Notes: a model not told the origin generated them from the sequence alone. Shown: positions 51,061 to 60,840, counted from the stretch's first letter. The stretch: 64,000 nucleotides of DNA from Planctomycetota bacterium (GCA_028291545.1 JAQGHR010000051.1:1-64000); one strand, 5' to 3'. Program-made: numbers and translations.

Positions 51061-53340
51061 TCACGCCGCGGATCCCGACGCCTCTCCGTCCGAGCCGTTC
51101 TTCATGGCTTCCCAATCTTCCCACTTGTAGAGCACCTCGCGGGCGGCCCCGCTCTTGAACTCGCCGACGATGCCGTCTTCGGCCATGAAGTCGATCAGGC
51201 GAGCCGCGCGACCGTAGCCGATTCCGAGTGCGCGCTGGAGCAGAGAACAGGAGCCCCGTCCCTCGCGGATGATCACCTCGATGGCCGGTTCGTAGAGCTC
51301 GTCGCGCTCCTTCAGGGCCGCGCCACGGTCCTTACCGCCGAGAGCGCCGCCCATCTGGAGCTGAACCAGCTCCCGGCTGAATTCGACGGGGTATTGCGCA
51401 AGATACTCGCAGACACGTGTAACTTCGGCGTCGGAGACGTATGTCCCCTGGGCGCGGACGATGTGAGACGTGCCAGGGAACAGGAAGAGCATGTCTCCAT
51501 CTCCAAGGAGCTTGTCGGCGCCCATCTCATCGAGCACGACCCGCGAGTCGCCTCGGCTGGCAACCTGGAACGCGATCCGGGCGGGCAGGTTCCCCTTGAT
51601 CAATCCGGTGATGACATCGACGGTCGGTTTTTGAGTCGCGACGATGAGGTGCATTCCGACGGCCCGAGATTTCTGCGCGAGTCGGACGATGTGCGACTCG
51701 ACTTCCTTGGCCGCGGTCATCATCAGATCCGCCATCTCATCCGCGATGATCACGATATAGGGCATGAACATCGGGATCCGCGCCGCTTCCTCGTCATTCT
51801 CCGGCTGGACGCGATTCAGGATCTCCTCGGCGCCGAGGGCGTTGTACGTCTGGATATTCCGGACCCCGGCGCGCTGGAGGAATCCGTACCGCTCGTCCAT
51901 CTTGTCACAGGCCCACGAGAGCAGGGATTCCGCCTTCTTCATGTCCGTCACGACAGGGTGCATCAGGTGAGGGACCTTCTTGAACTGCGACAGCTCGACC
52001 ATCTTGGGATCGATCAGCAGCAGCTTGACCTCGTCGGGACGCTTGGTCATGAGGATAGACATGATCATCGCGTTCAGGCAGACCGATTTTCCCGTTCCTG
52101 TCCGACCGGCGATCAAGAGGTGCGGCATATCCGCCAGGTCGAAGGACATGGGATTGCCCTTCACGTCCTTGCCGAGGAAGAGTGGAATCTTGAGCTTGGC
52201 CATCTTCTCGGCCGAATCCTCGATGACCTCTCCAAGCTTGACGAACGTTCTGCGTTCATTCGGCACCTCGATGCCGACCGTCGTCTTGCCGGGGATCGGA
52301 GCGACGATGCGGACGCTCTTGACCGCCAGGGCGATGGCCAGATCGTTCGAGAGACCGGCGACTTTGGAGACGCGCAGGCCGGCTTCCAGCTCGATCTCAA
52401 ACTGGGTGATGACGGGCCCGGTATCGATCTGGACGACGCGGACCTGGCAGCCGTGTTCCAGCAAGGTCTTCTCAAGGAGCAGCGCGCGAGACTGGATCTT
52501 GGTCTCGTGTTCCTGGATCGCGAACGGAGCGGCAGGTTCGAGCATCTCGATCGGCGGCAGGCGAAACGAGCCGTCGGCCGGAACCGGCGGGGCGGCACTC
52601 GAGAGACCTTTCCGCTGGGGCCCGGCCGCACCATGAATCATGAGGTTGGGCCGAGGTTCCTGTAGCGCGTTCGGCCGGAGCAGAGCCGGGCGGTACGGCG
52701 GAGGATCGAAACGAGGCCCGGCACCTTGCAGGATCATGTCAGCGGGAGCGGCGAGTGATGGGTATCCCGTCTCGTAAGGTGCCGACGGTCCTCGACGGCT
52801 CTTTCCGAAGACCTCCGCTAGCTCTTGAATGGGCCAGAGGATGAGGACGTCGTGGCAAAGTGCGATCCCGACAAGGCCGGCGGCCGTCAGGATCAGCAAC
52901 ATTCCCACGGGACCGAATTGTCCTCCGAGGAGCGCCCTGGCGATAGCTCCAACGTACCCGCCCGGACCGACGGGCGGGCTCGGACGGAGGCTGCTCACGT
53001 AGGTCTGGATCAGCGACGAACATACGATCACGACCAGGCCGAATCCCGCGAGCCGCAGCCCTTTTTCCGGAACCATCCGCCTACGGAAGGTGAGCCAGTC
53101 CATCATCAGGAGACCGAACAGGATCAGGAGTCCCGCCCATCCGAACACGGTGAAGAGCGCATGTGCGAGCAACGCTCCGACCGGCCCGCACAGGTTCTTC
53201 GGGGGCGAGTTGGGAGGTACCGCCGCGGAACCCGGTGAGTCCGCGGGGTCGTAACCGATCAGGCTGAGGGCCAGGAAAAGACAGGCGAACAGGAGTGCGA
53301 GCCCCTGTCCATTCCGCCTCAGGCGCTGACGGTCGAGCAT
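51061..53340 (-). CDS. ftsK: FtsK/SpoIIIE-family DNA translocase
   Basis: A 759-residue DNA translocase that clears and resolves chromosome ends at the division septum. It has about four N-terminal helices, a short linker, the motor with Walker A GRTGTGKS (residues 412-419) and Walker B 'VIIADEMADLM', and a C-terminal winged helix that reads polar KOPS-like sites ('RALGIGYGRAARLIDFMAEDGIVG'). The linker is short compared with E. coli FtsK, as in many non-enterics. The gene follows rpoZ by about 140 bases. Confidence 0.95.
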   Translation of the reverse strand: MLDRQRLRRNGQGLALLFACLFLALSLIGYDPADSPGSAAVPPNSPPKNLCGPVGALLAHALFTVFGWAGLLILFGLLMMDWLTFRRRMVPEKGLRLAGFGLVVIVCSSLIQTYVSSLRPSPPVGPGGYVGAIARALLGGQFGPVGMLLILTAAGLVGIALCHDVLILWPIQELAEVFGKSRRGPSAPYETGYPSLAAPADMILQGAGPRFDPPPYRPALLRPNALQEPRPNLMIHGAAGPQRKGLSSAAPPVPADGSFRLPPIEMLEPAAPFAIQEHETKIQSRALLLEKTLLEHGCQVRVVQIDTGPVITQFEIELEAGLRVSKVAGLSNDLAIALAVKSVRIVAPIPGKTTVGIEVPNERRTFVKLGEVIEDSAEKMAKLKIPLFLGKDVKGNPMSFDLADMPHLLIAGRTGTGKSVCLNAMIMSILMTKRPDEVKLLLIDPKMVELSQFKKVPHLMHPVVTDMKKAESLLSWACDKMDERYGFLQRAGVRNIQTYNALGAEEILNRVQPENDEEAARIPMFMPYIVIIADEMADLMMTAAKEVESHIVRLAQKSRAVGMHLIVATQKPTVDVITGLIKGNLPARIAFQVASRGDSRVVLDEMGADKLLGDGDMLFLFPGTSHIVRAQGTYVSDAEVTRVCEYLAQYPVEFSRELVQLQMGGALGGKDRGAALKERDELYEPAIEVIIREGRGSCSLLQRALGIGYGRAARLIDFMAEDGIVGEFKSGAAREVLYKWEDWEAMKNGSDGEASGSAA

Positions 53341-53483
53341 CGTATTCCCCTCGGCGCGCGGTCTCGCCGGACCAGCCGGCGGGGCGATGGCCCCCTCCGG
53401 CTCAGTCGATGGACCTCTCTGTACATCGACCGGCTTCGGCCGAGGGAATCCGGGAAACCGAAGGGAAAACAGCCGAGGCGGGC

Positions 53484-53750
53484 TTACTCTGCGGGCTGGG
53501 TAAGATCGACCGTGCCGCCTTCCTCATCCTCGGTGGCCTCGTGGGTCTGGAGGTTCCCGCTGAGGTCCAGATAGATCTTATTCTGCATGATCTCCTGGAT
53601 CACGATCGCCATCTTATCGGGCGTGCGCAGGTCCACGAGGGCCCGCGCGCCCTGGTTGAGCGCGATCATGCGCTTCTGAATCAGGGTCGAGAGTTTGAAT
53701 CGGCCACCGACCTTGTTGACGATCTCTTCTTCCTTCAGTTCTTCAAGCAT
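53484..53750 (-). CDS. rpoZ: RNA polymerase omega subunit
   Basis: An 88-residue small subunit that folds with beta' and stabilises RNA polymerase. It starts [20 protein letters not shown] and has the typical '[19 protein letters not shown]' core. I use the ATG at 53750, with a GGAGG site 11 bases upstream, rather than the one 24 bases further up. It overlaps the end of gmk by eight bases, a widely conserved pairing. Confidence 0.92.
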   Translation of the reverse strand: MLEELKEEEIVNKVGGRFKLSTLIQKRMIALNQGARALVDLRTPDKMAIVIQEIMQNKIYLDLSGNLQTHEATEDEEGGTVDLTQPAE

Positions 53751-54366
53751 CGCTCGCTTTGCCTCCACAACCATGTTGAACCAGCAAGTTGATCAGCCGC
53801 GTGGCGGTTTGATCAAGGTCGTCGTTAATGAGGATCGTATCGTAGCAATGCGCGTGATCGCGTTCCCATCGTGCCCGGACCAGACGACGGTGGATGGCCG
53901 CGTCATCCTCCGTCCCTCGGTTTCGCAGCCGCTTCTCCAGCTCCCAGAACCTGGGAACATCGATGAAGATATACAAGGCCGAAGGGGCGTGCTCTCGAAC
54001 TTGTAACGCTCCCTGGACCTCGATTTCCAGGATCACGCACCCTCCCTTGCGAAGCGTCTCGATGACCGGCCGGATCGGAGTTCCGTAGCAGTTGCCCGCA
54101 AACTCGGCGAATTCGAACAGCTCGCCGCGGTCCCGCATCCCCAGGAACTCGTCGTGGCCCACGAAGAAGTAGTTCTTTCCGTGCTCCTCGCCCGGTCGCG
54201 GCGCCCTGGTGGTCGCGGAGACGGACAGGGTGGCGTGGATGTCGTTGCTCTCCAGGATCCGTCGGACGAGCGTGCTCTTCCCGGAACCCGAAGGTCCGGA
54301 AATGACCACCAGATGCCCGGGTAGATCGCCCCAGCCTTCCATCCACATCGCGTCTTGCACCCTCAT
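53743..54366 (-). CDS. gmk: Guanylate kinase
   Basis: A 207-residue enzyme that makes GDP from GMP and ATP. The P-loop is GPSGSGKST (near residues 24-32), and the later '[20 protein letters not shown]' is the classic guanylate-kinase GMP-binding region. It follows yicC by 25 bases and overlaps rpoZ. The start at 54366 is one of a few ATGs; the precise start may be a few codons downstream. Confidence 0.96.
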   Translation of the reverse strand: MRVQDAMWMEGWGDLPGHLVVISGPSGSGKSTLVRRILESNDIHATLSVSATTRAPRPGEEHGKNYFFVGHDEFLGMRDRGELFEFAEFAGNCYGTPIRPVIETLRKGGCVILEIEVQGALQVREHAPSALYIFIDVPRFWELEKRLRNRGTEDDAAIHRRLVRARWERDHAHCYDTILINDDLDQTATRLINLLVQHGCGGKASDA

Positions 54367-54391
54367 CCAACGACCTATCCGAGCTACCCAC

Positions 54392-55267
54392 TCACTCCAC
54401 GTTCTGGATCAATTCCCGGATCTTTTCCAGGGTCCCCTTCAGCTCCACGACGGATCGACTGATCTCGACGTCGTTCGCTTTCGAGCCGATCGTATTGGTC
54501 TCTCGACCCATTTCCTGGACGACGAATTCCAGTTTCCGGCCCGCGCTTTCCGGCTCACCGATCACCTCGACGAACTGCCGGAAGTGGGCGCGGAGTCTGA
54601 CAACCTCCTCCGCGATGTCGGCGCGCTCGGAGAGGATTGCGATCTCGCGGATCAGATCCTTCGGCTCGATCGTGACGCCTTGACCTGCAACCAGCGATTG
54701 GACCCGCTCTTGAAGTCTGGCCATGTACGATGAGACGACTGTTGGGCCTCTCGCCTCGATCTGAGTGAGCCGTTCCGAGAGCGATGCGCCAAGCGTCAAC
54801 AACTCGCAGGCCATGGCTTTGCCCTCCTCCGCCCGCGAGGCCTGGAGCTTCGTCAGGGCTTCGGAGACGAGTCGGGAAAGCAGGGGCCATTCCTCGCGCG
54901 GATCTTCGTCGGAAACCTTTCGTGCATCCACCACCCCCGGCAGCGCAAGAATTCCGGCCACGCCCAGTGTCCAATCGTCGCCCAGGGTCGTCCGGATCTG
55001 ATGCCAGTAACTCTTCAGGGCGGTCGTATTGAGGCGGTAGTCGTCCTCGCGACGAGGGCGCTCCACCCGGAGCGACATCTGGACCGTTCCGCGGCGGATC
55101 GTCTCGCGGATCAATCTCTCGAAGTCGGGTTCGAGCGACGAGAACGGGTCGCTGATCTTGGCGTTGAGCTTGAGGTGCCGGTTGTTCACCGTGCGCACCT
55201 CGACCTGGACCGAGAGCCGATCGTCCACGTGTCGAGACTCGCCAAATCCGGTCATGCTGAGGAGCAA
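54392..55267 (-). CDS. yicC: YicC/YloC-family endoribonuclease
   Basis: A 291-residue protein of the YicC family, endoribonucleases acting in mRNA/sRNA turnover. The start is TTG at 55267 with a GAGG site, giving the classic 'LLLSMTGFGESR'. The C-terminal part carries 'FVVQEMGRETNTIGSKANDVEISRSVVELK', typical for the family. The gene precedes gmk, an arrangement seen in many bacteria. It probably shares transcription with secG to rpoZ. Confidence 0.92.
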   Translation of the reverse strand: MLLSMTGFGESRHVDDRLSVQVEVRTVNNRHLKLNAKISDPFSSLEPDFERLIRETIRRGTVQMSLRVERPRREDDYRLNTTALKSYWHQIRTTLGDDWTLGVAGILALPGVVDARKVSDEDPREEWPLLSRLVSEALTKLQASRAEEGKAMACELLTLGASLSERLTQIEARGPTVVSSYMARLQERVQSLVAGQGVTIEPKDLIREIAILSERADIAEEVVRLRAHFRQFVEVIGEPESAGRKLEFVVQEMGRETNTIGSKANDVEISRSVVELKGTLEKIRELIQNVE

Positions 55268-55372
55268 GCGAGCCTCATTATGGTGCGACGGGTTGGATGG
55301 GAAAATGCGAATGGGCGGGATGGACCGATCCGATCCCCCTCGCCGCGATTCCTGGCGTGCTCGAGACGTCGA

Positions 55373-55864
55373 TCAAGGCTTCTTGGCGGGAACCGACGGC
55401 TGATCGGACGTCGCCTTCGCTCCAGCATTCGCCGGGTTCAGCGGTACTGCGGGCTTGACGGGAGCCGTAGCGGGAGCCGAAGACGCGGGCTTCCCGACCG
55501 GAGAGATGTCCAGAGGTGTCTTACCCTTGTCCTTATCCTTCTCGGCATCCGTCGCGTCGGGGCTCGCCGCATCGGTTGTGCCCGCGGATTCCGCGGTCAG
55601 GCCTTTGTTGAACGCTGTGGTCGTGTTGGAATTGCTGGTATAGACCAGAAACAAGGCCAGCACGAACCAGAAAAAGGCCGCGTAGATGGTGACGCGAGTG
55701 AAAACGTCGCCCGCCTTGGTCCCGAAGGCGCTGGAACCGCCCACGCCTCCGAACGCGCCGGCCAGTCCTCCGCCCTTTCCGCGCTGGATGAGCACGAGGC
55801 AGATGAGGAACAGCGAAGTAATGACCATCAGAACGTTCGCGGTGGTGATCAGAAAGTTCAGCAC
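55373..55864 (-). CDS. secG: SecG preprotein translocase subunit
   Basis: A 163-residue inner-membrane protein that joins SecYE to drive export. It has two helices (residues about 5-30 and 55-80) separated by '[24 protein letters not shown]', the family signature. The C-terminal 80 residues are Pro/Ala/Lys/Asp-rich and longer than in E. coli. The start is a GTG at 55864 with GGAGAG close by; a TTG 12 bases up is also possible. It lies between tpiA and yicC. Confidence 0.9.
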   Translation of the reverse strand: MLNFLITTANVLMVITSLFLICLVLIQRGKGGGLAGAFGGVGGSSAFGTKAGDVFTRVTIYAAFFWFVLALFLVYTSNSNTTTAFNKGLTAESAGTTDAASPDATDAEKDKDKGKTPLDISPVGKPASSAPATAPVKPAVPLNPANAGAKATSDQPSVPAKKP

Positions 55865-55923
55865 GGCTCTCTCCAAACAAGCTTTCCGAGCGGTAGAATG
55901 CGATGAGGCGCGAACCCGGCTCT

Positions 55924-56706
55924 TCAGGATTTGCCCGCCGACTCCACGGCGCGAGCCGCGGAGATGATGCCCAGGAAGTCGGGCGACTTGAGGCTCGCCC
56001 CTCCGACCAGGGCGCCGTCGATATCCGGGCAGGAGAGCAGTTCGCTGGCGTTGTCCGCCTTGACGCTCCCCCCATATTGGACGACGACTCGGGAGGCTGT
56101 CGCCTGGTCGAAGGACCGGGCGAGGCTTTGTCGAATGAACGCATGCACGTGCTGGGCCTGGTCGGGTGTGGCGACCCGCCCGGTCCCGATCGCCCAGACC
56201 GGCTCGTACGCCAGGACCACGCCGGCCATCTGTTCGGCCGAGAGCCCCGCGAGCGAGCCCGTGAGCTGGGTCGTCACCACGGACTCGGTCCGATCGGTTT
56301 CGCGTTCTTCAAGGGTCTCGCCGAGGCAGACGATCGGGATCAGCCCGGCCGCGAGTGCGGCCAGGAGTTTCTGATTCACCATCGCGTCGGTCTCCCCCAT
56401 CCCGTGCCGGCGCTCGCTATGCCCGAGGATGACGTGAGTGCAGCCGACATCGACCAGCATCGGCGCGGAGATCTCGCCCGTGTAGGCCCCGTCGGTCTTC
56501 GCGTGCATGTTCTGGCCGCCGAGCCCGATCGGAGAGCCGGCCAGGGCCTCGTCGATCGCGGCGAGGAAGATTGCGGGCGGGCAGACTGCCACGCGAGGAG
56601 AAACCTCTGCGCCAACGCCCGCCTTGACCTCGAGAGCGAGCTTGACCGCGTCGTCGCGGGTCGTGGGGTTCATCTTCCAGTTGCCGGCGATAAACAGCGG
56701 TCGCAT
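55924..56706 (-). CDS. tpiA: Triosephosphate isomerase
   Basis: A 260-residue glycolytic enzyme interconverting DHAP and G3P. Motifs are AGNWKMN at the N terminus, the catalytic His in 'VILGHSERR' and Glu in '[11 protein letters not shown]'. Its ATG at 56706 overlaps the DAHP synthase stop by one base (TGATG). A secG gene follows after 60 bases, the usual bacterial arrangement. Confidence 0.97.
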   Translation of the reverse strand: MRPLFIAGNWKMNPTTRDDAVKLALEVKAGVGAEVSPRVAVCPPAIFLAAIDEALAGSPIGLGGQNMHAKTDGAYTGEISAPMLVDVGCTHVILGHSERRHGMGETDAMVNQKLLAALAAGLIPIVCLGETLEERETDRTESVVTTQLTGSLAGLSAEQMAGVVLAYEPVWAIGTGRVATPDQAQHVHAFIRQSLARSFDQATASRVVVQYGGSVKADNASELLSCPDIDGALVGGASLKSPDFLGIISAARAVESAGKS

Positions 56707-57743
56707 CAGGCGGGAACCCCCTCGCAAGAATCAATGCTCCGACCCATCAGGTCGGCCAGGCCGCGGAGTTCGTGCATCAAGTGTAGGTATTGCGCCGGAA
56801 GGAGCGCCTGGGGGCCATCCGAAAGGGCCTTTTCCGGGCAGGAGTGAACCTCGATGTGAACGCCGTCGGCTCCCGCCGCCAGGCCGGCTCGGGCCATGGC
56901 CGGGATCAGGTCGGGGCGCCCGGTGGCGTGGCTCGGGTCGACGATCATCGGGAGATGACTCTGGCCCTTGACGTTCGGAACGCTGGAGATATCCATCATA
57001 TTTCGCGTCGAATCCTCGAACGACCGCACGCCTCGCTCGCAGAGGATGACCTCGCGGTTCCCCTGGGCCAGGACATACTCGGCCGACATGAGCAGGTCCT
57101 TCACGGTCGCGCTCATCCCGCGCTTCAGGAGCACCGGGGTCCGCGTCCGGCCCACTTCCTTGAGCAGGTCGAAATTCTGCATGTTGCGAGCACCGATCTG
57201 GATCATGTCGGTGTATCGGACGACGAGGTCCACCTGCCGGGGGTCCATCACTTCGGTGACGACCGGCATCGCGAACTCTTCCCCGGCCGCCTGAAGGATC
57301 TTCAAGCCGTCCTCGCCCATGCCCTGAAAGCTGTAGGGGCTTGTACGGGGCTTGAAGGCGCCGCCGCGAAGGACGTTCGCGCCGGCCTCCTTGACGGATT
57401 CGGCGATCTCGAATAACCGTGATTCGGATTCGATGGCGCACGGGCCGGCGATCATCATCAGGTGGCCGCCACCGACCTTTACGCCCTTGATGTCGAAGAT
57501 CGAATCCTCGGCATGGAACTCGCGGCTGGCGAGCTTGAAGGGCTTGAGGATCGGCACGACGGTCTCCACGCCGTCAATCGCCTGGAGAGGCTCCATCTGG
57601 AGCTTCTCCTCGTCGCCGATCACGCCAATAATGGTGCGGGAGACGCCCTGGCTGAGGTGAGGGACGAACCCCAACTCCTCGATCCGCTCCACGACGTGGC
57701 GGATCTGGGCCGGCGTGGGGTTGGGCTTCAATACGATTATCAT
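56706..57743 (-). CDS. aroF: 3-deoxy-7-phosphoheptulonate synthase (DAHP synthase), type I-beta with N-terminal domain
   Basis: A 345-residue enzyme that joins PEP and erythrose-4-phosphate in the first shikimate step. The first 70 residues, starting [19 protein letters not shown], form the ferredoxin-like regulatory domain seen in Thermotoga-type enzymes, which confers aromatic amino-acid control. The core follows with '[11 protein letters not shown]', '[16 protein letters not shown]' and '[12 protein letters not shown]'. It is upstream of tpiA with one base overlapping. A csrA gene lies 164 bases upstream. Confidence 0.95.
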   Translation of the reverse strand: MIIVLKPNPTPAQIRHVVERIEELGFVPHLSQGVSRTIIGVIGDEEKLQMEPLQAIDGVETVVPILKPFKLASREFHAEDSIFDIKGVKVGGGHLMMIAGPCAIESESRLFEIAESVKEAGANVLRGGAFKPRTSPYSFQGMGEDGLKILQAAGEEFAMPVVTEVMDPRQVDLVVRYTDMIQIGARNMQNFDLLKEVGRTRTPVLLKRGMSATVKDLLMSAEYVLAQGNREVILCERGVRSFEDSTRNMMDISSVPNVKGQSHLPMIVDPSHATGRPDLIPAMARAGLAAGADGVHIEVHSCPEKALSDGPQALLPAQYLHLMHELRGLADLMGRSIDSCEGVPA

Positions 57744-57907
57744 CCTCGACCTCGGCACTCCGGCCTGCAACTCTTGAAGCACGCAGACGCGACGACGGGC
57801 AGAACATGTCCCGGCCGCGTTTGGGAATCGAAGAGTCTATCAAACCCGGCTCACCGCGCGAAGGGCAAGGTGTCGCTGGCCCTGGCTTTCGGTTGGCGAG
57901 ATCGCGC

Positions 57908-58111
57908 TCAGGACGGCGACGATTCGGCCGCGCCCGTGCCGGATGTGCGCCGCTGGTGGATGCGGTCGTACACCTCGTCGCGGTGGACCGTCACGTCCGC
58001 TGGGGCCTGGATACCCACGCGGACCTTGTCGTTCTGGATCCGGATCACCGTGATCACGACGTCGTTCCCGACGTGGATCTTCTCGCCAATCTTTCGGGTC
58101 AGGACCAGCAT
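57908..58111 (-). CDS. csrA: Carbon storage regulator CsrA
   Basis: A 67-residue RNA-binding translational regulator starting MLVLTRKIGEKIHVGNDVVI. CsrA dimers bind GGA motifs in mRNA leaders. The start at 58111 has a near-perfect AAGGAGGG site six bases upstream. The next gene is the DAHP synthase. A large inverted repeat lies further upstream in the divergent region. Confidence 0.96.
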   Translation of the reverse strand: MLVLTRKIGEKIHVGNDVVITVIRIQNDKVRVGIQAPADVTVHRDEVYDRIHQRRTSGTGAAESSPS

Positions 58112-58226
58112 TTCGCCCTCCTTCTCGTCCGCTGATTCCAGAGTTGCGCAAAGGGCGCTCACGGGCGAAAAGCCCGCCCGGCGCAGATCGGGGAGGCCGC
58201 CGATTCCCACCCTGAGAACGTGGCTG

Positions 58227-58282
58227 GCCGCCCGACATCGTGACTTACGCGGGACCCACAGAAAACGTGACGGTCGGGCGGC
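58227..58282. repeat. Perfect 10-base inverted repeat between csrA and the ArsR gene
   Basis: GCCGCCCGAC (58227-58236) and GTCGGGCGGC (58273-58282), separated by 36 bases. It might be a stem in the csrA leader or the site of a DNA-bending regulator. Confidence 0.55.
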
Positions 58283-58382
58283 GAATGATGCCGAGATCCT
58301 CCTGCGGAAGCGCGTCGTCATTTCAACACGCGGGCATCAAGTACGTATCTCTGAGTTAGCCGAAATTCGGGGACGCTTTGTC

Positions 58383-58411
58383 TTGACGAGGAATTCTCAG
58401 AGGAATATCAT
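58383..58411 (+). promoter_or_regulatory. Near-consensus promoter of the ArsR gene, with overlapping dyad
   Basis: TTGACG (58383-58388), 17-base spacer, TATCAT (58406-58411), each matching five of six. A dyad TCTCA (58395-58399) / TGAGA (58416-58420) spans the -10 box and could be the ArsR operator for autoregulation. Confidence 0.6.
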
Positions 58412-58496
58412 CGTATGAGAGCGTGATCCGAATGTAAACGGAACGCGACTCGGCCCATACAGCTTGCCTGACGCTCAAAATCGTCCGAGGAACCTC

Positions 58497-58820
58497 ATGG
58501 CTGCAACTCCCAAGTCCAAGACCAAAGCTCCCGTACCGCAGCGTCCGTCGAGCCAGATCCGCCAGGCGGCGGACTTGCTCAAGCAAGTCTCCGACCCGAC
58601 CCGCCTTCAGGTTCTGATGCTTCTCACGGAAAAGGAGCGCAACGTCTCGGAGCTGTGCGCCGACCTCGGAACCCAGAGCCAGCCCGCCGTCAGTCATCAT
58701 CTGGCACTACTGCGGCACGGTCGCTTGATCGAGCCTCGCCGGTCCGGCAAGCACAATTTCTACTACCTGACCGATGCCGGTCGTGAACTCGCGCAGGTCA
58801 TCAACTCGATCGTCAGCTAA
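58497..58820 (+). CDS. ArsR/SmtB-family transcriptional regulator
   Basis: A 107-residue winged-helix regulator. The helix-turn-helix core is 'LKQVSDPTRLQVLMLLTEKERNVSELCADLG' (approximately residues 28-60), followed by the recognition helix 'SQPAVSHHLALLRHGRLI'. Only one Cys is seen in the region where metal-sensing ArsRs have ELCVCDL, so the usual As/Sb sensor motif is absent. A basic N-terminal tail precedes the fold. It is alone on the plus strand, and a dyad over its own promoter suggests autorepression. Confidence 0.88.
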   Translation: MAATPKSKTKAPVPQRPSSQIRQAADLLKQVSDPTRLQVLMLLTEKERNVSELCADLGTQSQPAVSHHLALLRHGRLIEPRRSGKHNFYYLTDAGRELAQVINSIVS

Positions 58821-58852
58821 GTCTCGCATAATACTTTGCGGCCCTCACCTGG

Positions 58853-58892
58853 AGGCCGGCGGCACGGGTCGAATCACCCGTCCCGCCGGCCT
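58853..58892. terminator. Strong hairpin terminator between the ArsR gene and the sugar isomerase gene
   Basis: AGGCCGGCGG (58853-58862) pairs with CCGCCGGCCT (58883-58892), extended inside by ACGGGT/ACCCGT across one mismatch and closed by a 6-base loop. The two genes converge here, so it can stop both. Confidence 0.6.
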
Positions 58893-58926
58893 GTGCTCGT
58901 TATCGGATCCGTGAGATTCGGCTCGA

Positions 58927-59781
58927 TTAACGACCGAGGCAGCTCTGCAAGAGCGCGAGGCCCGAAGCAATGTCCCGGACCCGCGAGGGCTGATCCCCGA
59001 CTTCTCGTTCGACAACTAGCGGGCCGACGTAGCCCACGCGCTTCAAAACATCCACGAACTCGGGAATGTTCACTTCGCCCTCGCCCAGCGGGACTTCCTG
59101 ACCCCAGGTGCCGGGCACGAGGGGGCGTTTCGCGTCCTTCACGTGAACGCTACGGATGTCGGGCCCGAGGATGTCGACAGCCCGGATCGGGTCTCCCATG
59201 TCATAGAGCAGCATGTTGGCCGGGTCGAAGTTGACCTTGAGGTTGGACGCGGCGAGATCATCGAGAGTGAGCCGCAGCAGATCGGCCGATTCCTGGCCGG
59301 TCTCGAAAGCGAGCGTGATCCCCTGATCGGCGGCCATGCGGCCGGCCCGTGTGAGTGTGTCGAGAAACGGACGTCGATCGGGACTGCCCGGCTCGGGTAA
59401 GAACCCGGCGTGGAGCATAAGATCCGTGAGGCCCAAGGCCGTCGTGCGCTCCAGAGCCCAGGCGAGCCGATCGAGCCGCTCGGGGCGAAGGGAAGGGTCG
59501 CCGAATCCGCCGGTGGCCTTGATCGACTGAGGGCTCGTGTAGTCCTCGCCCGGGAACCCGAGCATCGCGCCCGTCATGACGAGGCCGGAGGCAAGTGCGG
59601 CCTCTGGCAGGGCGTCACCCTCTTCCCAGCTCGCATGATTCGGATCGCCGCAGGCGATCTGGGTGGCGCGAACACCCAGTCCTTCGAGCAGTCGTTTCAA
59701 TTCGCGGACGCTCGTGACCTGAAGGCTCCAACTACACACACCTAGCGAGAGCGGAAGCGGCGGGCTCATGAGATTCGGCAT
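58927..59781 (-). CDS. Sugar phosphate isomerase/epimerase family protein (TIM barrel)
   Basis: A 284-residue xylose-isomerase-like TIM-barrel protein. Strand ends with conserved metal-binding acids are visible: 'LAFETGQESADLL' (Glu), 'KVNFDPANMLLYDMGD' (Asp) and 'VVEREVGDQPSRVR' (Glu). Members act on sugars, inositols or keto acids. The start is taken at ATG 59781; ATG 59769 is an alternative. Function in this organism is not shown by the neighbours. Confidence 0.85.
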   Translation of the reverse strand: MPNLMSPPLPLSLGVCSWSLQVTSVRELKRLLEGLGVRATQIACGDPNHASWEEGDALPEAALASGLVMTGAMLGFPGEDYTSPQSIKATGGFGDPSLRPERLDRLAWALERTTALGLTDLMLHAGFLPEPGSPDRRPFLDTLTRAGRMAADQGITLAFETGQESADLLRLTLDDLAASNLKVNFDPANMLLYDMGDPIRAVDILGPDIRSVHVKDAKRPLVPGTWGQEVPLGEGEVNIPEFVDVLKRVGYVGPLVVEREVGDQPSRVRDIASGLALLQSCLGR

Positions 59782-59883
59782 CCCGGGTTCGGTGCTTCGA
59801 GAGATTCCGCACCAAGAGCCCGACAGGGTGGCATGCGCGAGCGATGTTTGCAAGAGGTAGGTCGGCTGGATCGCTGAGCTTGG

Positions 59884-60840
59884 TTATTCGGCGACGGCCA
59901 GGGTCATGGGCGTGTCGAATTGGCCCTCGGTGGATCGAACGACGCGGTTCCTTCCGGCATTCTTGGCGAGATACAGCGCTCGATCGGCGGCAGTGATCAG
60001 TGCGTCGATCCGCTGCGTCGGTCTGAGTGGCGAGAACGACAGACCCAGGCTAGCCGTAACGCAGATCGATCGACGCCCAAACTTCAATTTGCGCTGCGCG
60101 AGGGTGGTTCGGATCGTTTCCGCCCGATCGTAGGCTTGATCGGACGACCCGATCGGCAGCGCTAGAGCGAACTCCTCTCCCCCATAACGAGCGACAATGT
60201 CCTCGGCGCGAGCGGATTGGCGAATCTGGCCGGCGACATCTCGCAGGACCGCGTCGCCGCCGTCATGCCCCAAGGCATCGTTGATCGATTTAAAATGGTC
60301 GATGTCCAGCATCAAGACCGCCATTCCAAGACCACGGCTGCCGGCCCGCGCGGAAAGCACCGAGAGTTGATCGAGGAAATAGGATCGGTTGTACAGACCG
60401 GTGAGCGGATCTCGCACGGTTCGCTCGAACATCTGCTTCTGGAACTGTTCCTCCTCCGGGTCGGGGCACGCGTACTTGAGGACGACCTTGGTGCCGAGCC
60501 GGATCCGGTCGCCATCGTGGATGGGGATGGGCTCAAACGGGGGCAGACGCTTTCCATTGCGGAAGGTGCCGTTCGTACTTCTCTGATCAGAAAGCCAGGC
60601 GTGACCGTATTCGTCGATCCGGAGGCCTGCGTGACGGCGAGAGACGCTCGCCTCGGGGAGCGAGAGCCCGTTTTCTTCCGAGCGACCCAGCCATAGCAAT
60701 CCCGGCGAGAGGGCCACCATTGTCCCGGGCATACCCCCGTTTTGAACGATGAGGTAACGGGGCAGCGACGGGTCGTGCTCGTGGCTGAGACCGACCGTCG
60801 ACTGGGATTCGAAAAACTGAGTGGCAAGCTTGTCATCCAT
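59884..60840 (-). CDS. FHA-domain diguanylate cyclase
   Basis: A 318-residue protein that couples phosphothreonine recognition to c-di-GMP synthesis. An N-terminal FHA domain (about 30-125) has the 'GR' (52-53), SRRH (67-70) and NG (90-91) sites. A GGDEF domain follows (about 145-305), with GGEEF (220-224) and the inhibitory RxxD site RAED (211-214). The ATG at 60840 is preferred, since a candidate promoter lies 105-132 bases upstream; ATG 60936 is possible. It is the second diguanylate cyclase in the window, the other having a receiver domain. Confidence 0.9.
   Translation of the reverse strand: MDDKLATQFFESQSTVGLSHEHDPSLPRYLIVQNGGMPGTMVALSPGLLWLGRSEENGLSLPEASVSRRHAGLRIDEYGHAWLSDQRSTNGTFRNGKRLPPFEPIPIHDGDRIRLGTKVVLKYACPDPEEEQFQKQMFERTVRDPLTGLYNRSYFLDQLSVLSARAGSRGLGMAVLMLDIDHFKSINDALGHDGGDAVLRDVAGQIRQSARAEDIVARYGGEEFALALPIGSSDQAYDRAETIRTTLAQRKLKFGRRSICVTASLGLSFSPLRPTQRIDALITAADRALYLAKNAGRNRVVRSTEGQFDTPMTLAVAE

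Larger units (their letters stand above)
58112..58496. other. Divergent intergenic region, csrA / ArsR regulator
   Basis: About 385 bases without a gene. It holds a perfect 10-base inverted repeat (58227-58282) upstream of csrA and a near-consensus promoter (58383-58411) for the ArsR gene. Confidence 0.5.
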
